Below, piece after piece: positions 1-7,497 of a stretch of DNA of 11,476 nucleotides. The notes under the pieces were generated by a model, which was not told the DNA's origin, did no database searches, and saw nothing but the letters and a program-made list of their open reading frames with translations. Position 1 is the stretch's first letter. Each line of letters begins with the position of its first letter. Both the position numbers and the translations under genes were made by a program. The stretch is taken from assembly GCA_038231955.1 (NCBI GenBank), contig JBBSIS010000098.1, positions 1 through 11,476 on the forward strand, in the 5' to 3' direction. The DNA comes from CADCTB01 sp038231955 (GTDB taxonomy: Bacteria; Actinomycetota; Acidimicrobiia; Acidimicrobiales; AC-14).

Positions 1-354
1 ACCGGCGAGCTGGGCGTGCTGTTCCGCCAGGAGGTCGAGCTGGCCAAGGTGGAGACCAGCGAGCAGGTGTCGCGAGCGGTCAAGGCCGGCGCCATGCTCG
101 GCGCCGCCGGAGTGGTCGCATTCCTGGCCACCATGTTGCTGGCCTGGGCTGCAGCATGGGGTCTGGCCGAGGTCATCCCCACCGGCTTCGCCTTCCTCGT
201 CGTGGGCATCGTGTTCCTGGTGGTGGCCGCTGTGCTCGGATCTGCGGGCAAGAAGAAGATGTCCAGCGTCAACGCCGTGCCCGACCAGACCGTCGCCACC
301 CTGCGGGCCGACGTGCAGTCCGCTCGCGACTCCATCGCCCGCGGCGTTCGCTAG
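1..354 (+). CDS. Phage_holin_3_6 (DUF1469)-like membrane protein, 5'-truncated
   Basis: The open frame runs in from the left edge without a stop, so the N-terminus lies outside the window. A GTG at 16 is in frame, but the residues before it (TGELG) already fit the family pattern of a short helix ending in an acidic/basic 'RQEVELAKVE' segment, so 16 is probably not the true start. Two hydrophobic stretches follow, roughly from GAMLGAAGV to WAAAWGL and from PTGFAFLVV to VLGSAG. They form a helical hairpin, followed by a KKK stop-transfer and a soluble tail. This matches the actinobacterial 'phage holin family protein' (PF07332) architecture. Despite the name these are chromosomal membrane proteins of unknown role, and nothing here suggests phage lysis. 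It lies 43 nt upstream of the DUF3618 gene and is probably cotranscribed with it, a common pairing. Confidence 0.8.
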   Translation, partial: TGELGVLFRQEVELAKVETSEQVSRAVKAGAMLGAAGVVAFLATMLLAWAAAWGLAEVIPTGFAFLVVGIVFLVVAAVLGSAGKKKMSSVNAVPDQTVATLRADVQSARDSIARGVR

Positions 355-397
355 ACCCGATGGACCAGACGGACCGGCAGAGAGGCCACACTCCGAA

Positions 398-1198
398 ATG
401 AGCAGGAACGCACAGCAGATCCGCCAGGAGATCGAACAGACTCGTCACCAATTGGCCCAGAACCTGGAAGCGATCGGTGATCGCGTCAGTCCCAAGCACG
501 TCGTCGAGCAGATCTCGGAGAAGGTGAGTCCCCGGCGGATCCTCAACCGCCAGACCGAAAAGGCCATGGTCGGGATCCAGAACGTGACCGACTCGGTGAT
601 GGGCAAAGCCACCGACGCCGTCGACAACGTCCGCGGTGCGGTCGGCGGGGTCGCCGGCAGCGCATCAGACGCCGCCGGCAACGCCCGCGGGGGTATGAAG
701 GGTCAGGCCCAGAGTCTCACCGACCGGGTGCGATCGGTCTCCGGCTCGGCGGCCGACCAGGTCCGTTCGGCCCCCGACAGCAGGCCGATGGCCACCGCCG
801 TGCTGGCCTTCGGCGCCGGGCTGGTGGTCGGCCTGACACTGCCCCCGAGCGGCACGGAGCGACGGGCCGCAGCCACCCTGCGCGACCAGGTGGTCGAGCC
901 CCTCAAAGAGCAGGCGGTTCGGGTCGGCAAGGATGTCGCCGGAGAACTGCAGCCCGCCGCTCAGACCGGTCTGGGCCGCGTCAAGGTCACGGCCGCCAAT
1001 GCCGCCGACCGGGTCAAGGAGGAAGCCACCGACGCCGCCGGCCACGTGCAGGACCAGGCCGCTCAGGCGGCGACCACGGTCAAGGGCCGGGCCAGGCAGG
1101 CGGCGCGGACCACCCAGGCCGACGCCACGGCCAAGGCCAGAACGACCGCCAGCCGAGCGACGACCCAAGGCCAGGGACGGCGGCGCGTTTCGGTCTGA
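398..1198 (+). CDS. DUF3618 domain protein, membrane-anchored helical (LEA-like) protein
   Basis: 266 residues from ATG at 398; a purine-rich AGAGG lies about 12 nt upstream. Residues about 5-53 show the DUF3618 pattern (IRQEIEQTRHQLAQNLEAIGDRVSP). Residues 60-125 are Ala/Gly/Ser/Asp-rich amphipathic helix repeats. A single membrane segment covers about 130-149 (MATAVLAFGAGLVVGLTLPP). The tail from 155 to 266 is a highly charged, Ala-rich, coiled-coil or LEA-like repeat region ending in a basic cluster. Function is unknown. In the family, these proteins sit beside Phage_holin_3_6 proteins, as here, and are thought to be envelope or stress related; that role is inference. The gene converges on the epimerase gene, with 35 nt between the stops. 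Confidence 0.82.
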   Translation: MSRNAQQIRQEIEQTRHQLAQNLEAIGDRVSPKHVVEQISEKVSPRRILNRQTEKAMVGIQNVTDSVMGKATDAVDNVRGAVGGVAGSASDAAGNARGGMKGQAQSLTDRVRSVSGSAADQVRSAPDSRPMATAVLAFGAGLVVGLTLPPSGTERRAAATLRDQVVEPLKEQAVRVGKDVAGELQPAAQTGLGRVKVTAANAADRVKEEATDAAGHVQDQAAQAATTVKGRARQAARTTQADATAKARTTASRATTQGQGRRRVSV

Positions 1199-1211
1199 TC
1201 GGGTTTCGCCG

Positions 1212-1305
1212 GCCTACCCGGGAACCCTGAGCATTACCGCTCGAGGCGCTCGGGGAGGGGGCGCTCGAGAAGGTGGCGTAGCGCGCCTTCGAGACCCGGG
1301 TAGGC
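1212..1305. repeat. 11-bp inverted repeat spanning the convergent 3' ends
   Basis: The arm GCCTACCCGGG at 1212-1222, in the gap between the DUF3618 and epimerase stops, is repeated as its exact reverse complement at 1295-1305, inside the last codons of the epimerase gene. The arms are 72 nt apart. They could fold into a long 3'-end stem in either transcript, but there is no T-tract, so calling it a terminator would be speculative. CCCGGG-rich arms can also recur by chance in DNA of this GC. Confidence 0.35.
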
Positions 1306-2160
1306 GAAGGCGAAGCCCGACGCCTGTAGACGGGCGGGCAGCACCCGCTGGCCTCCGAGCATCATCTCCTTCACCATCTCGGCCCCGAAAAGCAGTCGCA
1401 GCGCGGGCGTCGGGACCGGGATGACGGCCGGCCGTCTCAGTACCCGAGCCAGGGTGGCGGTGAACTCGGCGTTGGTGACCGGCTGGGGGCCGGTGACGTT
1501 GACCCCCCCGTGCACCGCGGCGGTCCTCAGCACGTGGATGATGGCGGCGACCTCGTCGTCGACGGAAATCCAGCTCAGCCACTGCCGGCCAGTCCCGATC
1601 CGCCCGCCGATGCCGGCTTTGAACGGCAGGAGCTGCTTCTTGAGCGCCCCGCCCACGGCGGAGAGCACGACACCCGAGCGGATCCACGCCACCCGGATAC
1701 CGGCGTCGGCGGCCGGGGCGGCGGCCTCCTCCCACCGGGTGACGACATCGGCCAGGAAGCCGGTGCCGGGCGGATCGGCCTCGGTGAGCTCCTCGTCACC
1801 GTGGGCGGCGCCGTAGAACCCCACCGCCGAGCCCGAGGCCAGGACCGCCGGTGGCGCGTCCAGACCGGCGAGAGTGCGAGCCAGCAGGGCCGTACCCTGT
1901 ACCCGGCTGTCGAGGACGGCACGCTTGTGCTCGTCGGTCCACCGGTGATCACCGATGCCGACGCCGCCGAGGTGGACGACGGCGTCGTGGCCCTCGAGCT
2001 TGTCGGCCTCGATGGTCCCCGCCGCCGGATCCCATGCCGCCTCATCGGCGCCGGCGTGGCCGCCGCGCACGAGGGTGGTGACCTGGTGACCGCCGGCGAG
2101 GAGCTGAGCGATCAGCGCGCCGCCGATGAGGCCGTGGGAGCCGGTGACGAGGACCCTCAC
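1234..2160 (-). CDS. TIGR01777 family NAD(P)-binding epimerase (YfcH-like)
   Basis: 308 residues, usual for the family. The GTG start at 2160 is chosen because a good ribosome-binding site (GGGAGG) lies 5 nt upstream. The N-terminal Rossmann motif TGSHGLIGG (6-14) binds the dinucleotide. VVHLGGVGIGDHRW (61-74) and SGSAVGFYG (109-117) are the characteristic TIGR01777 signatures of this atypical short-chain dehydrogenase branch. The C-terminal part from about 255 (LLFGAEMVKEMMLGGQRVLP) matches the DUF1731 domain that ends these proteins. The physiological substrate is unknown for the family, which is often named 'epimerase' or cell-division inhibitor SulA-like; the latter is a misleading name. 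It lies 31 nt downstream of clpP on the same strand and is probably its operon partner. Confidence 0.9.
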   Translation of the reverse strand: MRVLVTGSHGLIGGALIAQLLAGGHQVTTLVRGGHAGADEAAWDPAAGTIEADKLEGHDAVVHLGGVGIGDHRWTDEHKRAVLDSRVQGTALLARTLAGLDAPPAVLASGSAVGFYGAAHGDEELTEADPPGTGFLADVVTRWEEAAAPAADAGIRVAWIRSGVVLSAVGGALKKQLLPFKAGIGGRIGTGRQWLSWISVDDEVAAIIHVLRTAAVHGGVNVTGPQPVTNAEFTATLARVLRRPAVIPVPTPALRLLFGAEMVKEMMLGGQRVLPARLQASGFAFAYPGLEGALRHLLERPLPERLER

Positions 2161-2191
2161 GACTTCCTCCCGGCTCTGATGGCCGTACCGG

Positions 2192-2782
2192 TCAGGCCGC
2201 GACCTGGGCGGCCTTGGAGATCACGTGGTCGATGATGCCGTAGGTCTTGGCCTCTTCGGCGGTGAACCAGCGGTCACGGTCGAAGTCACGTTCGATCTGC
2301 TCGACCTTCTGACCGGTGTGCAGCGCGATGCGCTCGGCCATGATCCGCTTGGTGTAGATGATCTGCTCGGCGTGGATGGCGATGTCGACGGCTGCGCCCT
2401 GCATCTGGGCCGACGGCTGATGCATCAGGACCCGCGAGTGCGGGAGGGCGTAGCGCTTCCCGGGGGTTCCGGCGCACAGGAGGAACTGGCCCATGGAGGC
2501 GGCCATGCCGAGGCAGATGGTGCCCACGTCGCAGCTCACGTACTGCATGGTGTCGTAGATGGCCATACCGGCCGAGACAGAGCCTCCGGGCGAGTTCACG
2601 TAGAGGTAGATGTCGCGCTCGGGATCCTCCGACTGGAGCAGCAGGAGCTGGGCACAGATGAGGTTGGCCGACGAGTCGTTGACATCGGTACCGAGGAAAA
2701 CGATCCGCTCCTTGAGCAGCCGGGAGTACACCTCGCTCGACCGGTCGCCGACGAAGGTGTCCGCAGTGAAGGTAGGGGTCAT
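2192..2782 (-). CDS. clpP: ATP-dependent Clp protease proteolytic subunit ClpP
   Basis: 196 residues from ATG at 2782. The frame remains open for another 32 codons upstream, but that extension resembles no ClpP, overlaps the tRNA, and the ATG gives the normal length. ClpP forms a tetradecameric serine-protease barrel fed by ClpX, ClpC or ClpA unfoldases. The catalytic triad is intact: Ser96 in GMAASMGQ, His121 in MHQPS, and Asp170 in the FDRDRWF segment. The oxyanion-loop NSPGGSVSAG (63-72) is also present. The ribosome-binding site is weak (CAGG just upstream). Unlike the usual actinobacterial clpP1-clpP2-clpX cluster, this copy has neither a second clpP nor clpX beside it; the next gene is the epimerase. 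It could be an additional paralogue or the sole subunit, which the window cannot decide. Confidence 0.95.
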   Translation of the reverse strand: MTPTFTADTFVGDRSSEVYSRLLKERIVFLGTDVNDSSANLICAQLLLLQSEDPERDIYLYVNSPGGSVSAGMAIYDTMQYVSCDVGTICLGMAASMGQFLLCAGTPGKRYALPHSRVLMHQPSAQMQGAAVDIAIHAEQIIYTKRIMAERIALHTGQKVEQIERDFDRDRWFTAEEAKTYGIIDHVISKAAQVAA

Positions 2783-2830
2783 GCCTGCGAGGCTAGCTGG
2801 GAGGCTGCGGTTGTGGAGCGTGCGGCCACC

Positions 2831-2836
2831 TATCCT
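2831..2836 (+). promoter_or_regulatory. possible -10 element for the tRNA gene
   Basis: TATCCT fits the actinobacterial TAnnnT -10 pattern and lies 27 nt before the mature tRNA 5' end, leaving room for a short leader. A TTGTGG at 2811-2816 is only 14 nt upstream, too close for a standard -35, so the assignment is tentative. Confidence 0.25.
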
Positions 2837-2863
2837 GGGACGCTCCCGGACCTGCCGGGACAA

Positions 2864-2937
2864 GCCGACGTAGCCCAATTGGCAGAGGCACGACGTTTAG
2901 GGCGTCGTCAGTGAGAGTTCGAGTCTCTCCGTCGGCA
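2864..2937 (+). tRNA. tRNA with anticodon UAG (Leu, CUA codon), short variable loop
   Basis: A complete cloverleaf can be drawn. The acceptor stem is GCCGACG (2864-2870) with CGTCGGC (2930-2936), seven perfect pairs. TA occupies positions 8-9. The D stem is GCC/GGC (2873-2875 with 2887-2889) around a loop containing GG. The anticodon stem is CGACG/CGTCG (2891-2895 with 2903-2907), and the loop TTTAGGG places TAG at 2898-2900. The variable region is 5 nt (TCAGT), and the T arm is GAGAG-TTCGAGT-CTCTC. The discriminator is A (2937), and CCA is not encoded. UAG reads the leucine codon CUA, and A73, G37 and A14 are compatible with leucine charging. The three-pair, class II-like D arm also resembles tRNA-Leu. 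The missing long variable arm is abnormal for bacterial tRNA-Leu, so amino acid identity is less certain than the tRNA call. Confidence 0.88.
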
Positions 2938-2939
2938 CG

Positions 2940-3263
2940 TCAGGTGAGGACGGGTGCGCCCAGTGGTCCGGGCACGTCCACGGCCGTCGGCGCCCGGTGG
3001 GCCCGGTCCTCCACCGCCAGGCGGATGGCGGTCCGGCTCTGCCCGTCGATCTCGATGTCGGCGAAGGTCGGGATGCACACCAGGTCGATGTTCGACGGGG
3101 CGACGAAGCCCCGGGCGATGGCAATGGCCTTGACCGCCTGGTTGAGCGCACCGGCCCCCACGACCTGGACCTCGACCGCGCCCGCCTGGCGCAGCACGCC
3201 GGCGAGCGCCCCGGCGACGGAGTTGGGGTTGGACTTGCTCGAGACCTTCAACACTTCGACCAC
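2940..3263 (-). CDS. spoVS: Stage V sporulation protein S (SpoVS) family protein
   Basis: 107 residues. The first 85 match the SpoVS (PF04232) fold closely: LKVSSKSNPNSVAGALAG near the start, GAGALNQAVKAIAIARGFVAP in the middle, then DLVCIPTFADIEIDGQSRTAI. The C-terminal about 20 residues are a variable Pro/Ala-rich tail. The start is GTG at 3263; a stop lies two codons upstream, and the next residues align with the family's usual MEVLKVS beginning. In Bacillus, SpoVS affects septation and spore coat assembly. The family also occurs in many non-sporulating bacteria and resembles Alba-type nucleic-acid-binding folds, so a sporulation role should not be assumed. It is 58 nt downstream of the propeller gene on the same strand, and its stop lies 2 nt past the 3' end of the convergent tRNA. 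Confidence 0.93.
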   Translation of the reverse strand: MVEVLKVSSKSNPNSVAGALAGVLRQAGAVEVQVVGAGALNQAVKAIAIARGFVAPSNIDLVCIPTFADIEIDGQSRTAIRLAVEDRAHRAPTAVDVPGPLGAPVLT

Positions 3264-3321
3264 TCTCTACATGTTCGACACACACACCGGAGGTTCCTTC
3301 CGGCGGCTCGAATGAGCCCGC

Positions 3322-4458
3322 TCAGCGGTTCGGCAGCGGATCAAGGATGAAGAGGATCTGGGCGCCGTTGGGGGCCCAGGCCGGGGTGAAGCTGCGGGGC
3401 CGGGTGGTGAGGCGGACCAAACCGGAACCGTCCCGGTTGACGAGGTAGACCTCGGCGGTACCGTCGCGATCGCTGGCGAAGGCCAACCGGGTGCCGTCCG
3501 GTGACCACGCCGGCTCGCCGTCCTGGCCCGGCCCGCCAACCAGCCTGGAGGCTGTGCTGCTCGCGCCGCCGACTTCGCCGGGTGCGGCGACGTAGACATC
3601 GAGATTGCCGCCGTCCCGGTCGCTGGCGAAGGCCAAGGTGCGGCCGTCCGGTGACCACGTCGGACGGGCCGGCGCGGCCGAGCCGGGTACCAGCCGGGCC
3701 GGGGCGGCGCCGTCCGCCCCCATGACCCAGAGCCCGGGCTGGCCGTCGCGGTCACTCACGAAGGCGATGCGGGAACCGTCGGGCGACCACGCCGGGAAGC
3801 CGTCGGCAGCAGGGTTGTCGGTGAGTCGGCGGGCATCGTTGCCCTCGGCGCCCATGACGTAGATCTCCTGGCTGCCGTCCCGGTCGCTCATGAAGGCGAT
3901 GTGGCTGCCGTCCGGCGACCATGCCGGGGAGGCTTCGGCGCCGTTTCCATCGGTCAACCGGCGCAGGCGCAACCCGTCTGCCTGCATGGTCCAGATGGCC
4001 CGCTTGCCGTCCTGCGTGCTCTCGAAGGCGATGCGCTGCCCGTCGGGCGACCACGCCGGGGAGGCGTCGAAGGCCAGCGGCCGGTTGGTGAGGGTGTGAG
4101 CCGAGGAGCCGTCGGCGTTGACGACGAACACCTGCGCCGGCTCCACCCGCCCACCTGTGCCCGCGTCGCCACCGGGCTCAGGGACTGTCGCCGGCGTAGC
4201 CGTCGAGTTGCCGGAGCCTCGGCGGAGCACGGCCACGGCCATGATCACCGCCGCCGCCAACACCAGCACCAGGGCCCCGACCGCCAACGGCGTCGCCCGT
4301 CGGTCGAGTCTGGGCGCCACCGCCTGGGCGTGGTCCTCGCACTTCAACCCGACCGGCGTCTTGACCAGGCATTTCGGGCAGATCGGCGTGGCACACTCGG
4401 CGCACGTCAACCGCGTGGGCGTGCCGTGGGCCTCACACTGGAGAAGCGGGCCGGCCAC
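3322..4458 (-). CDS. B-box-like zinc finger, one-TM, PD40/TolB-type six-blade propeller protein
   Basis: 378 residues from GTG at 4458. Residues 8-43 hold four ordered metal-ligand pairs (C8/H11, C19/C22, C27/C30, C40/H43), a B-box-type zinc finger also found at the N-terminus of many actinobacterial membrane proteins. One membrane segment spans about 57-78, flanked by RR on both sides, followed by a low-complexity Ser/Thr/Pro/Gly linker (81-105). The rest is a beta-propeller with six W-(S/A)-P-(D/N)-G motifs, beginning at W136, W180, W224, W268, W318 and W361, each followed by an IAF-xSDRDG-type strand. This is the PD40 repeat of TolB-like proteins. The layout suggests a cytoplasmic zinc finger and an extracytoplasmic propeller, likely for protein or ligand binding, but no function is known. 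No clear ribosome-binding site is visible. CATAGT 8 nt upstream could be a -10 for a near-leaderless transcript, but lacks a -35. Confidence 0.87.
   Translation of the reverse strand: MAGPLLQCEAHGTPTRLTCAECATPICPKCLVKTPVGLKCEDHAQAVAPRLDRRATPLAVGALVLVLAAAVIMAVAVLRRGSGNSTATPATVPEPGGDAGTGGRVEPAQVFVVNADGSSAHTLTNRPLAFDASPAWSPDGQRIAFESTQDGKRAIWTMQADGLRLRRLTDGNGAEASPAWSPDGSHIAFMSDRDGSQEIYVMGAEGNDARRLTDNPAADGFPAWSPDGSRIAFVSDRDGQPGLWVMGADGAAPARLVPGSAAPARPTWSPDGRTLAFASDRDGGNLDVYVAAPGEVGGASSTASRLVGGPGQDGEPAWSPDGTRLAFASDRDGTAEVYLVNRDGSGLVRLTTRPRSFTPAWAPNGAQILFILDPLPNR
3376..4053 (-). repeat. tandem propeller-blade repeat, about 132 bp period
   Basis: The coding repeat of the propeller is visible at DNA level. 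The first four WSPDG motifs are spaced exactly 44 codons apart (132 bp). The next intervals are 50 and 43 codons, giving six blades in total. The conserved DNA core reads, on the plus strand, as GTCCGGCGACCA-like blocks followed by GGCGAAGGC. Blade six is degenerate (WAPNG). The near-identical period of blades one to four suggests recent internal duplication. Confidence 0.8.
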
Positions 4459-4478
4459 GCCGCCACACTATGGGCGCT

Positions 4479-4506
4479 AGTAGGAGGCCGGGTGCGGCCT
4501 CCTACT
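4479..4506 (-). terminator. perfect 11-bp hairpin after recA
   Basis: AGTAGGAGGCC (4479-4489) and GGCCTCCTACT (4496-4506) pair perfectly around the 6-nt loop GGGTGC. The hairpin begins 14 nt past the recA stop and ends 20 nt before the propeller gene start. It has no U-tract on the minus strand, so it is either a GC-rich actinobacterial-type hairpin terminator, an mRNA-stabilising 3' structure, or a processing site between the two genes. Confidence 0.55.
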
Positions 4507-4520
4507 GATCGCGCCCACCG

Positions 4521-6662
<2,142 letters not shown>

Positions 6663-6771
6663 CGCAGTGGTCCCTTCTCCTGTGCCGCCGGGTGTCGGCG
6701 GTTGTCGGTTGACGAGACACACCCTACGAAGGGGGTGCGACAGTCAGTCTGGTTCGGCGCCTTGAAGACCT

Positions 6772-6793
6772 GTAGTTCCAGTACGGTAGTTCC
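6772..6793. repeat. direct repeat GTAGTTCC, 14-bp period
   Basis: GTAGTTCC occurs at 6772-6779 and again at 6786-6793, the second copy overlapping the -10 and running into the LexA box. Two same-face sites about 1.3 helical turns apart could be a second operator in the recA/ankyrin control region, or chance. Confidence 0.3.
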
Positions 6794-6811
6794 GAACTCA
6801 TGTTCGGTCAA
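6783..6811 (-). promoter_or_regulatory. recA promoter
   Basis: Read on the minus strand, TTGACC (-35, 6811-6806) is separated by exactly 17 nt from TACCGT (-10, 6788-6783, matching TAnnnT). Transcription would start near 6776, giving a leader of about 114 nt before the recA GTG. The LexA box sits inside the spacer and touches the -35, so bound LexA would block RNA polymerase. Confidence 0.75.
6792..6807. promoter_or_regulatory. LexA-binding SOS box
   Basis: CCGAACTCATGTTCGG is a 6+4+6 palindrome matching the CGAAC-N4-GTTCG consensus used by Bacillus and actinobacterial LexA. It lies in the recA promoter spacer, 41 nt upstream of the divergent ankyrin gene start, so it may control both genes. 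Confidence 0.9.
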
Positions 6812-6848
6812 GGACCGATGCCGCGAGCAGGAGCGCGAAGCTACCGAC

Positions 6849-7427
6849 ATGACCATCTTCGATGCGATCAAGTCGGGCGACGTGGACACCGTGCGCTCGG
6901 AGCTCCGGGACGACCCGTCGGCGGCGGCGGCCCGCACCGACGGGGACGTCTCGGCCGTGCGGGCCGCCCTCTACGCCCACCGCCAGGACCTGGCCGACGT
7001 CGTGCTCGAGTCGAGGCCGGAGCTCGACGTCTTCGACGCCGCAGCCACCGGCGACGTCGATCGGCTGACCGCCCTGCTGGACGGCGACCCCAACCTCACC
7101 GGCTCGTGGTCGGGCGACGGGTTCGCACCCCTGCACCTGGCCGCCTTCTTCGGGAGGGGCGACGCAGTGCGACTGCTGCTCGACCGGGGGGCCGACGTGG
7201 CCGCCGTCGCCCGCAACGACATGGCCGTGCAAGCGCTGCACTCCGCCGTGTCCAGCCAGCACCGCGACATCGTCGCCGCCCTCCTGGTGGGCGGCGCCGA
7301 CCCCAACGCCCGCCAGCAGGGCGGCTTCACGCCGCTCATGGCCGCCGAGGAACACGGGGACGCCGAACTGGTCCGGCTGTTGATCGACCACGGCGCCGAG
7401 GAGTCGGCGACCTCCCCCACGGAATGA
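6849..7427 (+). CDS. Ankyrin-repeat protein
   Basis: 192 residues from ATG at 6849; a GAAG lies 8 nt and an AGGAG 15 nt upstream. It begins with a capping helix pair (TIFDAIKSGDVDTVRSELRDDPS) and a second similar unit near 61-80 (VFDAAATGDVDRLTALLDGDP). Clear ankyrin repeats follow at about 89-122 (GFAPLHLAAFFGRGDAVRLLLDRGAD), 125-158 and 159-187 (GFTPLMAAEEHGDAELVRLLIDHGA). There is no signal peptide, membrane segment or enzymatic domain, so it is probably a cytoplasmic protein-binding scaffold with unknown partner. It is transcribed divergently from recA across a 186-nt region holding the LexA box, and convergently with cinA. It occupies the place between cinA and recA where many actinobacteria carry clgR or other small genes. 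Confidence 0.9.
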   Translation: MTIFDAIKSGDVDTVRSELRDDPSAAAARTDGDVSAVRAALYAHRQDLADVVLESRPELDVFDAAATGDVDRLTALLDGDPNLTGSWSGDGFAPLHLAAFFGRGDAVRLLLDRGADVAAVARNDMAVQALHSAVSSQHRDIVAALLVGGADPNARQQGGFTPLMAAEEHGDAELVRLLIDHGAEESATSPTE

Positions 7428-7435
7428 CGCCCGAC

Positions 7436-7475
7436 CGGTGACAGCCGGTGCCGCGCTTGGCACTCCATGTCACCG
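7436..7475. terminator. nested hairpin between convergent ankyrin and cinA genes
   Basis: Outer arms CGGTGACA (7436-7443) and TGTCACCG (7468-7475) enclose an inner stem GTGCC (7448-7452) / GGCAC (7459-7463) with a 6-nt loop. It lies wholly in the 70-nt gap between the two stops. The symmetry would work for transcripts from either side, consistent with a bidirectional terminator, although no T-tract is present. Confidence 0.5.
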
Positions 7476-7497
7476 CTTCGATGGGGCCTCCGGCGGA

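Noticed and set aside
1..354. Holin-like protein as evidence of a prophage
   Set aside because: Phage_holin_3_6 proteins are common chromosomal genes in actinobacteria and no phage genes are nearby.
1510..2235. Plus-strand open frame opposite the epimerase gene
   Set aside because: Antisense shadow with no recognisable motifs; the epimerase is well supported.
2783..2878. N-terminal extension of ClpP
   Set aside because: The 32 extra residues resemble no ClpP leader, overlap the tRNA gene, and an ATG start gives the family length.
3277..3287. AC-dinucleotide run upstream of spoVS
   Set aside because: Only about five repeats; too short to call a meaningful simple repeat or phase-variation tract.
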